From a halophilic archaeon (GTDB lineage Archaea; Halobacteriota; Halobacteria; Halobacteriales; Haladaptataceae): a stretch of 64,000 nt of DNA. The stretch is from positions 124,001-188,000 of the forward strand of contig QNGA01000003.1 of the NCBI GenBank assembly GCA_003298465.1. The letters are read 5' to 3'. This document shows, piece by piece, positions 40,429 to 48,391 of this stretch (position 1 is the stretch's first letter; each line of letters starts with the position of its first letter). Position numbers and translations under genes: made by a program. The notes under the pieces were generated by a model. That model was not told the origin of the DNA. It searched no databases and saw only the letters and a list, made by a program, of their open reading frames with translations.

Positions 40429-41166
40429 CTACGCCGACAGCGCCCAGCGGTCGCCGTCGCGTTCGACGACGCCCTGGTCGGCCATGCCGGAGAGTTGGCG
40501 TTCGACGACGTGGTCCGGCGCTCTCACTTCCTCGCTGACCTCCGATATCGTCTCCGCGCCGGCGGCGAGCGCGGCCAGTATCTCGGCCCGGAGGTGCCCC
40601 TCGTCGTCGCCGTCGACCGCCTCGGAGAGCGAATCGAGCACGTCCGTGATGCGTCCGTGGACCCACCGCTGGGCGAGCGACAGTTCGCCTTTGAGCTCCT
40701 CGAGGCAGTTGAGCTGTTCCGCGAGGACCGCGATTTCGTCGACGTCCTCGTCGTCCAGCGCGCCGTCGGGAGCGGTCGCCGTCTCCTCGCGCGCTCCCTG
40801 CTCGTTCACTATCACCTCGTCGCCGTTGCCGTCCGTCTCGACCTCCAGCGAGAGGTACCGGCAGGCGCTCACGTCGAGGCTGGCGCTGGCGGGATAGGCG
40901 CTCTTCATCCCGAACTCGTAGGGGGAGACGTTCACCTCCAGGCGCAGGTTCCGGGAGATGTGGAAGTACTTGCGCCGCTGATCGTCGGTCCGACTCTCGA
41001 CCAGCCCCGCCTCCTCCAGCTTGCGGAGGTGGTCGATGACCGCCTTGGGGCTGACGCCGAGGTAGTCGCTTATCTCCGTAACGTAGCAGGGCTTGTGCGA
41101 GAGCAGTCGCAGGATGCGTCTGCGATTTTCGTTACCGAGGATGTCGAGCAGCGCAGCGGAATCCAT
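40429..41166 (-). CDS. ArsR-type winged-helix transcription regulator
   Basis: 245 residues. The N-terminal domain (1-75) is a classic winged helix: LLDILGNENRRRILRLLSHKP, SPKAVIDHLRKLEEAGLVES. A long central region (residues 75-160) with a Cys and an acidic linker follows, and the end has a second helix-turn-helix-like repeat (AEILAALAAGAETISEVSEE, then ERQLSGMADQGVVERDG). Two DNA-binding-like ends joined by a ligand region suggest a regulator that pairs sites. Target unknown; gene is one base from the convergent membrane-protein gene. Confidence 0.88.
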   Translation of the reverse strand: MDSAALLDILGNENRRRILRLLSHKPCYVTEISDYLGVSPKAVIDHLRKLEEAGLVESRTDDQRRKYFHISRNLRLEVNVSPYEFGMKSAYPASASLDVSACRYLSLEVETDGNGDEVIVNEQGAREETATAPDGALDDEDVDEIAVLAEQLNCLEELKGELSLAQRWVHGRITDVLDSLSEAVDGDDEGHLRAEILAALAAGAETISEVSEEVRAPDHVVERQLSGMADQGVVERDGDRWALSA

Positions 41167-41215
41167 TCACGTCCGGGGTTTAGTCGCGTGAACTGAAAAG
41201 GGTGTCTCTCGCCGT

Positions 41216-42079
41216 TCAGACGACCGGTCTGGCCGCGACGGCGGTGACGGCGACTTCCTCACCCGTCGAAAGCAGGGTCACGCCCCCGTTCCCCTGCCCG
41301 TCGCCCGTTCCGACGCCGGTCCCCGGCTCGCCGTCGTCGTCGGACCCGTTCGCGTCGTTCCCCGGCCCCACGTCCGTACCGTTGCCGGGACCGACGTCAG
41401 TGCCGTTACCGGTGCCGACGTCGGTCTCGTTTCCGACGACGCCGTTCCCGTTTCCGGTAGAGTTGTTGCCGGCCGGAACGTCGACGCTACCGACCGACCC
41501 GGCGACCGCCGCCGCTTTCGGCCCTATCGCCGACGAGGCGCGCTTTTCGAGGCGACCGACCGCCTTGACCTCCGCGCCGACGGCTCGCGCTCTCGGCTCG
41601 GTTTCGTTGATCGCCTGCTGGATAGCCTGTATGCGACTGACGACGCCGCTCATCTGGGCTCGGTACTGGAGTTCGTCTATCTTCCCGTTCTGGTAGGCGT
41701 CGATGATGGCTTGCTTTTCCTCCTGGAGGGTGTCGAGTTTCTGTCCGAGGTCGGTGACCTGGCTCCTGACGAGTTTCCGTCTGGCCGACCGATTGTCGGT
41801 CGCGTTGAACTGGGCGACCCACATGCCGGTCTCGACCGCACCCTGCGTCTCGGTGGAGCTGGCCTGCATGAACGACGATATCTCTGTTCCGAGCGACTCG
41901 TTGGTGCCGTTCTCCTGGAGCGACCGGTCGTTAGTCTGGAGCGACTGGTCGTTCGTTTCGAACGACCGCGGGTCTTCGGAGGGCGTGGAGGGCGTCGGCC
42001 CTGCGGCGGTGGGCACCGCCGCGACGAAAGCCCCACAGATGGCAATCGCCGCCAGCAGGACGGCTCGAGCGGAGTTCAT
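41216..42079 (-). CDS. secreted coiled-coil protein (DUF7096-like)
   Basis: 287 residues. A Sec signal (RAVLLAAIAICGAFVAAVPTAA) is followed by a Ser/Asn-rich stretch, a helical region with SSFMQASSTETQGAVETGMWV and KLDTLQEEKQAIIDAYQNGKI (coiled-coil), and a C-terminal Gly/Asn/Asp region containing tandem GTDVGPGN repeats. It resembles the exported haloarchaeal family I recall as DUF7096. A possible surface stalk. A strong TATA-like TTTTTTAAG is about 27 bases before the ATG. Confidence 0.75.
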   Translation of the reverse strand: MNSARAVLLAAIAICGAFVAAVPTAAGPTPSTPSEDPRSFETNDQSLQTNDRSLQENGTNESLGTEISSFMQASSTETQGAVETGMWVAQFNATDNRSARRKLVRSQVTDLGQKLDTLQEEKQAIIDAYQNGKIDELQYRAQMSGVVSRIQAIQQAINETEPRARAVGAEVKAVGRLEKRASSAIGPKAAAVAGSVGSVDVPAGNNSTGNGNGVVGNETDVGTGNGTDVGPGNGTDVGPGNDANGSDDDGEPGTGVGTGDGQGNGGVTLLSTGEEVAVTAVAARPVV

Positions 42080-42184
42080 CAGTACGGCGTTACCCAGCCA
42101 TTCCTTAAAAAAACGGACATTCGTTCGTTCCGTTTACATGCCGAATCGAAGCGCGGAGAGTGGCGCTAAGCGTTTAAAACCGGA

Positions 42185-42820
42185 TCAGGGGCGGTGCAAT
42201 CGGTCGAACGAACGGTCCGCGGCGACGACGGCCAGCACCGACAGTGCAACGGTCGCCGCCACGAGCAGCGGGCCGGGGTCGTAGCGCAGCGGCGGATGAA
42301 ACCCGAACCAGTAGTCGAGCGCGTCGTTGACGAGCGCGAGAGCGAGCGCCGCCGCCAGCGCGCCCCGGGTCGTCGTCCCGTAGTGCGGGACGAGGTACGC
42401 CTCCGCGACGAACGCCAGGTGGGTGAGGAGGATTCCCCAGTAGTCCCACACCGCCGCGGGGTCCCACGGCGGCCCGAAGTACGCCGGGAATCCGAGGTTG
42501 AGCGCGAGGAACGTCCAGAGCCCCATCTTCACCAGCCAGACGAAGGCGAGGGTGTGGAGGTACGCGAGCGGTCGGTTCTGGGGCGCCTCGTCGAGTCGGT
42601 TCCCGAGGTTCGGGAGCAGCGTCACCAGCGACGCTGCCACGAGGGCGAGCGCGGTCGGCGAGTCGGCGTACAGCGGCCAGAGGAACGTCGGCACCGCCGG
42701 CATCGTCTCGACGTAGAACCGGATGCCGACGAGGATGGCGGCGGCGTTGACGACGAGCAGCCAGACGAGGCTCGGCGCGTTCTCCAGGTAGTAGCGCGCG
42801 TACCGCTCCGGAATCCCCAT
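42185..42820 (-). CDS. DUF1405 membrane protein
   Basis: 211 residues. The pattern ENAPSLVWLLVVNAAAILVGIRFY, FLWPLYADSPTAL and AYLHTLAFVWLVKMGLWTFLA matches DUF1405, a family of six-helix membrane proteins present in archaea and Bacillus with no known role. The conserved PLYADSP segment is probably at a membrane interface. The ATG at 42820 begins MGIPERYARYYLE. Confidence 0.88.
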   Translation of the reverse strand: MGIPERYARYYLENAPSLVWLLVVNAAAILVGIRFYVETMPAVPTFLWPLYADSPTALALVAASLVTLLPNLGNRLDEAPQNRPLAYLHTLAFVWLVKMGLWTFLALNLGFPAYFGPPWDPAAVWDYWGILLTHLAFVAEAYLVPHYGTTTRGALAAALALALVNDALDYWFGFHPPLRYDPGPLLVAATVALSVLAVVAADRSFDRLHRP

Positions 42821-42932
42821 GGTCGGTGTCGCGCAGGGAACGACCAAATGTCTACTGCAACCGAGTCGGCCGGGAGTCGGTCCCTTCGAGCGCGGTTCGC
42901 CCGCGCCCGCGACGGCGTTCGCCGTTCGCCGG

Positions 42933-44762
42933 CTATCCCTCGCGACGGAGCCGTCGGAGGACGAACTGGCGGTCGAGGCTGGCCAGGAACGGTCCGAGTT
43001 TCGGCCCCGTCTCCTCGTCGAAGAAGAGTCGGTACCCGGTGGCGAAGAAGTCGCCGACGTCGATGTCGTGGCGCTTCGCCGTCTCGTAGATCTCGCCCTG
43101 GACCGCCTCGGGGTCGTGACCGTCCGCGATGAAGTCGGCGAGTTCGTCCAGCGCCGCCTCCGTCTCGGCGTCGAGTTCGACCTCGGGCATCTCGGCGCGC
43201 TTCAGCTCGTAGTTGTAGGCGTTGTCGGTGCGGTCGGCCCACTCGCTGGCGCGTTCGACGCGGCCGAGGGCGTACTCGACCGCCCAGTCGGGGTCGTCGG
43301 CGGCGAGGTGGCCCTCGCGGCGGGCGATGTCCTCGCGGAGGTCGGGGTCGTCGGTCATCCCGAGCACGGCGGCGAACGTGTAGGGAAGTCGGACGCGGTC
43401 CACGAACGTCTCGTCGACGACGTCGTCGTACCGGGCTCGCTCGTCGTGGTCGGCGAGGGGGACGCTGTCGCGGTCCGGCGTCGGAATCGGGTCGCCGCTG
43501 GCGTCGAACCGCGCGGCGACGGTCGGGCGAGCGACCGCCGGGTAGGCGGCGTCCGCCACGTCCTCGGCTCTCGTCGTCTCCTCGTCGTCATCGGTCGCCT
43601 CGACTGCGTCGCGCTCGCCGAAGTAGACCTGCTCGAACTCGTCGAACTCGTCGACGAGGAACTCCAGGTGTTCGACGCTGAAGTCCCGTGCCTTGCCCGG
43701 GTCCTTCGTGAAGAAGTACCGGAGGACCTCCGGCTCGATGGTTTCGAGCACGTCCTGGACCATGACGACGTGACCGCCCGAGGAGGAGAACGGCTCGCCT
43801 TCGAGCGTGAACCACTCGTAGGCCATCGGCGTCGGGGGGACGTCGCCGAAGACGTTCCGCGCGACGTCCGAACCGGAGGGCCACGAGCCCTCGGCGTGGT
43901 CCTTGCCGAACGGCTCGAAGTCGACGCCCAGCACCCGCCACTGGGCGGGCCACTCGAACCGCCACGGGAGCTTCCCCTCCCGGAGCGTCGCGGTACCCTC
44001 GTGGCCGCAGCCCTCGATGGTCCGGTCGCCGGCCTCCATGTCCGTGCAGACGTAGTCGACGGTGCCCTCGTCGGGGCGGACCGCGGTCACCGTCTCGGTT
44101 ATCTTGCCGCACTCCGCACAGATCGGGTTGAACGGGACGTACTCCTCGTCCACCTTGTCCTGGTAGGCCGAGAGCACCTCGCGAGCCTCCTCGCGGTGTT
44201 CCAGAACGTAGCGAGTGACGTCCTCGAACTCGCCGGACTCGTACAGCTCCGTGTTCGAGACCATCTCGACGGGGATGCCGAGCAGGTCCGCGCTGCGCTC
44301 GATGAGGTTCGAGAAGTGGTCGCCGTAGGAGTCACAGCAGCCGAAGGGGTCCGGGATCGCCGTGTAGGGCTTGCCGAGGTTCCGACCCAGCGCGCCGGCG
44401 TTCACGTCGCCCAGGTCGACGACGTTGCCGTCGAGGTCGGCGAGCTTCCGGGGCACCTTCCGGAGCGGGTCGCGGTCGTCGGCGGTGAACACCTGCCGGA
44501 CCTCCCGGCCGCGGTCGCGCAGCGCCTCCGCGACGAAGTAGCCCCGCACGATCTCGTTCATGTTGCCGAGGTGCGGGACGCCGGACGGCGAGATGCCGCC
44601 CTTGATGACGACGGGGTCGTCGCTCCGGTCGGGGTCGTCGGCCAGTCGCTCCAGGATCCGGTCGGCGACCGACTCGGCCCAGAAGGCGTGCCCGTCGGCT
44701 TCCTGGAGGATGTAGGGGTCGTCGTCGGGGTGCGGTTCGCGGCTGGCCTGTTCGTCGCTCAT
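42933..44762 (-). CDS. lysS: class I lysyl-tRNA synthetase
   Basis: 609 residues. The class I signature HIGH appears as HLGN (64-67) within GGISPSGVPHLGN, and the KMSKS-like loop as EPFSSSGGHV. Cysteine pairs (CAECGK and later C-G-H) bind zinc. Archaeal class I LysRS is distinct from the class II bacterial and eukaryotic enzyme. Its ATG at 44762 overlaps the pyrH stop (ATGA), so pyrH and lysS form an operon with coupled translation. Confidence 0.95.
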   Translation of the reverse strand: MSDEQASREPHPDDDPYILQEADGHAFWAESVADRILERLADDPDRSDDPVVIKGGISPSGVPHLGNMNEIVRGYFVAEALRDRGREVRQVFTADDRDPLRKVPRKLADLDGNVVDLGDVNAGALGRNLGKPYTAIPDPFGCCDSYGDHFSNLIERSADLLGIPVEMVSNTELYESGEFEDVTRYVLEHREEAREVLSAYQDKVDEEYVPFNPICAECGKITETVTAVRPDEGTVDYVCTDMEAGDRTIEGCGHEGTATLREGKLPWRFEWPAQWRVLGVDFEPFGKDHAEGSWPSGSDVARNVFGDVPPTPMAYEWFTLEGEPFSSSGGHVVMVQDVLETIEPEVLRYFFTKDPGKARDFSVEHLEFLVDEFDEFEQVYFGERDAVEATDDDEETTRAEDVADAAYPAVARPTVAARFDASGDPIPTPDRDSVPLADHDERARYDDVVDETFVDRVRLPYTFAAVLGMTDDPDLREDIARREGHLAADDPDWAVEYALGRVERASEWADRTDNAYNYELKRAEMPEVELDAETEAALDELADFIADGHDPEAVQGEIYETAKRHDIDVGDFFATGYRLFFDEETGPKLGPFLASLDRQFVLRRLRREG

Positions 44763-45484
44763 AGCTCCTCGGTCACCCAGTAGTTCATCTCGTCGTCCGC
44801 GCCCGTCGGGATGATGTCGGTGCCGCCGTGGTCCCCCCGGCGGACGGCGTCGCCGATGCGCCCCGGTTCAGTGCCGTCTAGGACGATGGTGCGAACGCCC
44901 GAGCGCTCGATGAGTTTCGCGGCGAGGAGGTCGACGGGTGCGGAACTCCCGGCGTTCATCTCCAGGTCGGCGATGACGTCCACGAGTTCGCTCGCCGACA
45001 GTTCGTCGAACTTCGTGGCGTCGTCTACCTTGTTCGGGTCGTCGCTGAACACGCCGGGGACGCTCGTCGCGTAGACGAGCAGGTCGGCGTTCGTGTACTC
45101 CGCGAGCGCGGCGCTGACGGCGTCGGTCGTCTGACCGGGCATCACGCCGCCCATGATAGCGACGTCGCCGCGGTGCATGGCGGCCCCGGCCTCCTCGTAC
45201 GTCTCGGCGGGACTCGGGGCGGCCCGTTCGCCGAGCGCCGCGATGAGCAGGCGAGCGTTCAACCGCGTGACGTCGATGCCGATGTCGTCCAGTTCTATCT
45301 CGTTCGCACCGAGTTCCCGGGCGGTCCCGATGTAATCGCGGGCGACGCCCCCGCCCCCGACGACGGCGCCGATAGTACACCCCTCCTCAGCCAGTGACTC
45401 GATGACGGCGGCGTGCTCGCGAACGCGTCGAGAGTCGAGATCTGGCGCGAGCACGCTACCGCCAATGGAGACGACCACCTTCAT
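44759..45484 (-). CDS. pyrH: UMP kinase (archaeal)
   Basis: 241 residues. MKVVVSIGGSVLAPDLD, VVGGGGVARDYI, NARLLIAALG and YTNADLLVYATSVPGVF match archaeal UMP kinase of the amino-acid-kinase fold. It phosphorylates UMP to UDP with ATP, and archaeal forms lack bacterial GTP activation. First gene of the pyrH-lysS unit, with a TATA-like CTTAAG about 28-30 bases upstream. Its pairing with lysS is common in haloarchaea. Confidence 0.94.
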   Translation of the reverse strand: MKVVVSIGGSVLAPDLDSRRVREHAAVIESLAEEGCTIGAVVGGGGVARDYIGTARELGANEIELDDIGIDVTRLNARLLIAALGERAAPSPAETYEEAGAAMHRGDVAIMGGVMPGQTTDAVSAALAEYTNADLLVYATSVPGVFSDDPNKVDDATKFDELSASELVDVIADLEMNAGSSAPVDLLAAKLIERSGVRTIVLDGTEPGRIGDAVRRGDHGGTDIIPTGADDEMNYWVTEEL

Positions 45485-45642
45485 GCTATCGCGGAATTAC
45501 CCGGACGCGGCCTTAAGCGTTCTCAACTTCGGGGGCGACCCGGCCGCCGTCCGCGTTCCCGTCGGCCGTTCGACCGTCGCGATCGACGCTGATTCCGATC
45601 CCGACCGAAGGCTAAAAGCCCCTTCCGACCATCTCTGCGCCC

Positions 45643-46434
45643 ATGCAGATAGTGGGCGTCTGCGGTCCCGGCGCGGACCGCGTCGGCGACCGTCTCGCCG
45701 CTCGTCTCGGGGATGCGGGCCGGGTCGCAACCGTCGAACGCGGTGCGGTCGACGCGACGGACGCGTCCGCCGAGACCGCAAGCACCGCCGTCGAACTCCG
45801 GGCGGACCAGTGGCGCGCTCGCGGCGGCAGACGCGACCTCCCCGAGGTCCTCGACGACCTCGCCCCCGACCACGACTACGCCGTCGTCGTCGGCTTCCCC
45901 GACGCGCGAGTGCCGCAGGTCGCGCTCGGTGACGCCGACCCGGCGGGCGAGGTGCTCGTCGACGCGACCGACGCCGACGCGCTCGACCTCGACGGCGTCC
46001 GCGACGCGCTCGACGCCGTCGAACCGTACGAGACCCTGGAGTCGCTGGTCGAACGCGCGAAATCCTCCCCGGACGCGGACCGCTCGGGAGCCATCGCGAC
46101 GTTCACCGGACGCGTCCGCGCGAAAGACGGTCCGGACGACGACCCGACGGAGTACCTCGAGTTCCAGAAGTACGAAACCGTCGCGGACGAGCGCATGGCC
46201 GCGATACGCGAGGAACTCGAAGCGCGCGACGGCGTCTTCGAGGTGCTCCTGCACCACCGGACCGGCGTCGTCGAAGCGGGTGAGGACATCGTGTTCGTCG
46301 TCGTCCTCGCCGGTCACCGCGAAGAGGCCTTTCGCACCGTCGAGGACGGCATCGACCGGCTCAAGGCGGAAGTCCCGCTGTTCAAGAAGGAAGTGACGAC
46401 CGACGAGGAGTTCTGGGTCCACAAGCGGTCCTGA
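45643..46434 (+). CDS. moaE: molybdopterin synthase large subunit fused to MobB-like domain
   Basis: 263 residues. The N-terminal ~125 residues resemble a MobB-like segment (MQIVGVCGPGADRVGDRLAAR, then DYAVVVGFPD) but lack a clear Walker A motif. Residues 125-263 form MoaE: SGAIATFTGRVRAKDG, LEFQKYETVADERM, LLHHRTGVVEAGEDIVFVVV and VPLFKKEVTTDEEFWV with the catalytic Lys. It makes molybdopterin from precursor Z using MoaD thiocarboxylate. TATA-like GCTAAAAGC is 24-32 bases before the ATG. Fusion within haloarchaea is known to me but the N-terminal role is unclear. Confidence 0.9.
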   Translation: MQIVGVCGPGADRVGDRLAARLGDAGRVATVERGAVDATDASAETASTAVELRADQWRARGGRRDLPEVLDDLAPDHDYAVVVGFPDARVPQVALGDADPAGEVLVDATDADALDLDGVRDALDAVEPYETLESLVERAKSSPDADRSGAIATFTGRVRAKDGPDDDPTEYLEFQKYETVADERMAAIREELEARDGVFEVLLHHRTGVVEAGEDIVFVVVLAGHREEAFRTVEDGIDRLKAEVPLFKKEVTTDEEFWVHKRS

Positions 46435-46796
46435 GGCCCTTCCGTCTCCAGTCTCGTCACCTCGTCTTCGCCGTGACCGAGGACGACTCCCCCGTCGACG
46501 GTCCCGCACGTCGTCGACTACGGTCGCGTCCCGCGGTCGACCCCGGACGGACGCGTGGGAAACGCGACTACTTCGGTCCTTTTCGCCCTGGATTTCAACC
46601 GGGGGGAGATTTCTGGAAACAAAAGGAGAGGGGAGGTTTTGAACTTTTTAACGCTCTCAGAAAAGTCCGTAAAACGTCGTTTTTACTCTGATTTACGTCT
46701 CTTTCCGGCCGAAAGCGGCGAAAGCGGTCCGAAACGACCCGAAGCTTCCTTTCTTTATAACATCCCCCGAGGCAAAGGGGGTGATGGAGTCAGAAC
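46435..46796. other. AT-rich non-coding leader before the DUF7123 gene
   Basis: About 360 bases that are clearly more AT-rich than the rest of the window, with several T and A runs. Two TATA-like elements (CTTTTTAACG near 46642-46651 and TTTATA at 46753-46758) are present. An imperfect inverted repeat GTAAAACGTCGTTTTTAC is at 46669-46686 and GAAAGCGG is repeated directly at about 46713-46729. No open frame has protein-like composition. It could contain an independent small RNA. Confidence 0.5.
46764..46781. promoter_or_regulatory. CCCCC-GGGGG inverted repeat downstream of the TATA box
   Basis: Five C (46764-46768) and five G (46777-46781) around GAGGCAAA, directly after TTTATA (46753-46758) and before the ATG at 46797. 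A GGAG Shine-Dalgarno-like motif is at 46785-46788. Its place between TATA box and start suggests a repressor site. Confidence 0.4.
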
Positions 46797-47048
46797 ATGA
46801 GCGCAACCACGCAGACCGCCACTGAAAGCCCTGAACCGGAGAGCAAAGAGGAACGCCTGAAACTGTACCTGTGCGAGAAGGCCAGCGACGGCGAGATGTA
46901 CTTCAAGAGCAAGTTCATCGCCGACGAAGTCGGTCTCTCCGCGAAGGAGATCGGTGCGCTGATGGTGAAGCTGAAGGACTGCGCGGAGCTCGAGGTCGAG
47001 AAGTGGTCGTACACGAGCGCGACCACCTGGCGCGTGGCTCCGGCCTGA
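46797..47048 (+). CDS. DUF7123 protein, winged-helix-like
   Basis: 83 residues. A Thr/Glu-rich start (MSATTQTATESPEPESKEER) then LKLYLCEKASDGEMYFKSKF, DEVGLSAKEIGALMVKL and a terminal WSYTSATTWRV. The latter two parts resemble a winged helix, and I recall the family as DUF7123, widespread in haloarchaea. It could be a small DNA-binding regulator. Upstream are a Shine-Dalgarno-like GGAG and an inverted repeat, suggesting regulated expression. One Cys only, so no metal site is evident. Confidence 0.8.
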   Translation: MSATTQTATESPEPESKEERLKLYLCEKASDGEMYFKSKFIADEVGLSAKEIGALMVKLKDCAELEVEKWSYTSATTWRVAPA

Positions 47049-47333
47049 ACCAGGGCAACCGGTCCCCGCTCCGGGCCCTCGCTTTCGGAGTCTCCCCGTC
47101 GCCCGCCCCCGTCCGGCCTTCCCGACCAGCCACCCCGACCGCCTGCTTCGTTCCCTCCCCGACCGCCCGCTTCGACCACCCTCCCCGTCCCCTTCCGGTA
47201 CGCGGCCCGCCGCCGCTTCGCCCGTCGGTGGTTTCCCCTTGCCACCGCCCAGCGTTCCCGACCGACCGCCCGCGGTCGATTCTCGTCGCCGTCGGTCGAT
47301 GCCTTTGTAGGTCGCCGTCGATTCTGTCCACGC
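47049..47333. other. pyrimidine-rich spacer with an 18-base direct repeat
   Basis: No gene. The + strand is strongly biased to C and T for about 180 bases (about 47085-47265). CCCCGACCGCCTGCTTCG (47133-47150) recurs with one change at 47157-47174. A TATA-like CCTTTGTAG (47302-47310) belongs to the AEC transporter. Confidence 0.5.
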
Positions 47334-48287
47334 GTGTCGCTGCTATCTGCGCTGACCAACGCCATCGTTCCCGTTCTGTCGGTCGCGGCGGTCGGCTTCC
47401 TGCTCGGCTCTCTCCGCGACATCGACGTCGGCGGGTTAGGGACCGTCACGATATACGTGCTCACCCCCGCGCTGGTGTTCCACAGCCTCATGACCACGTC
47501 CATCGACGGCGAGACGGCGGTCACGCTGGCCGCCGCCGTCGTCGCGTTCACGCTGGCCATGGTCGCGCTCGCCGAGTTCGTCGGCCGCGTCCTCGGCGAG
47601 TCCGAACCGACGCTCGGCGCGCTCGTGTTGACGAGCACGTTCGCCAACGCCGGTAACTACGGCATCCCCCTCTCGCAGTTCGCGTTCGGCGCGGTCGGTC
47701 GGAGTACGGCCATCCTCTACATCGCCGTCCAGTCGGTGCTCATGTACACCGTGGGCGTCTACCTCGCGTCGCGCGGCGACGACACCTCCGGGTTCGGGGC
47801 GATTCGCGAGGTGTTCAAGCTCCCGCTCGTCTACGCCGTGCTCGCGGCGGGTCTGGTTCGCGTTCTCGGCGTCGTCCCGCCCGAGAACTCGGCGGCCATG
47901 GAGACGCTGCGGCTCACCGGCGACGCCGCCATTCCGGTGATGCTGTTGCTGCTCGGCATCCAACTCGCGAACACCGACTCCGGCGCCGCGGTCGCCCGCG
48001 TCGGCGCCTCGAACGCGATGAAGCTCGTCGTCGCGCCCGTCGTCGCGGTGGGCGTCGCCCTCGCGCTCGGGTTCGCCGACGACACCGTCGCGCGCGTGTT
48101 CGTCCTCGAATGCGCGATGCCGGCGGCGGTCACGCCGCTCATCCTCACCATCGAGTACGACTCCGGTCCCGAGGCCGGACTCTCCGGGCCCGAGTACGTC
48201 AGCACGGCCATCTTCGCCAGCACCCTCGCCAGCGTGCCGATTCTCACGCTGCTCATCGCCGTCCTCAAGTCCGGGGTCGTCGTCTGA
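47334..48287 (+). CDS. AEC-family transporter (auxin efflux carrier type)
   Basis: 317 residues from GTG. About eight to ten membrane helices in two five-helix halves. TSTFANAGNYGIPLSQFAFG contains the Asn-Tyr-Gly-Ile-Pro motif and GDAAIPVMLLLLGIQLA the second crossing site typical of AEC (PIN-like permease) carriers for malonate, malate or other organic anions. TATA-like CCTTTGTAG is 24-32 bases before the start. The substrate is unknown; no linked catabolic genes are seen. Confidence 0.88.
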   Translation: MSLLSALTNAIVPVLSVAAVGFLLGSLRDIDVGGLGTVTIYVLTPALVFHSLMTTSIDGETAVTLAAAVVAFTLAMVALAEFVGRVLGESEPTLGALVLTSTFANAGNYGIPLSQFAFGAVGRSTAILYIAVQSVLMYTVGVYLASRGDDTSGFGAIREVFKLPLVYAVLAAGLVRVLGVVPPENSAAMETLRLTGDAAIPVMLLLLGIQLANTDSGAAVARVGASNAMKLVVAPVVAVGVALALGFADDTVARVFVLECAMPAAVTPLILTIEYDSGPEAGLSGPEYVSTAIFASTLASVPILTLLIAVLKSGVVV

Positions 48288-48360
48288 CCGCCGGCGCGGG
48301 TGCGACCCTCGGTCGCGCGGGCGGACCGACACCGCTGCAAGGAGCACCGTCGTCTAGGGG

Positions 48361-48367
48361 TTTATAC
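48361..48367 (+). promoter_or_regulatory. TATA box of the second site-2 protease gene
   Basis: TTTATAC, 25-31 bases before the ATG at 48392. Confidence 0.55.
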
Positions 48368-48391
48368 GGGTTCGCTTCGTAATACGAGCGA

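Noticed and set aside
46473..46800. Open frames in the AT-rich spacer
   Set aside because: Low-quality composition, no family resemblance, and they end against the DUF7123 promoter.
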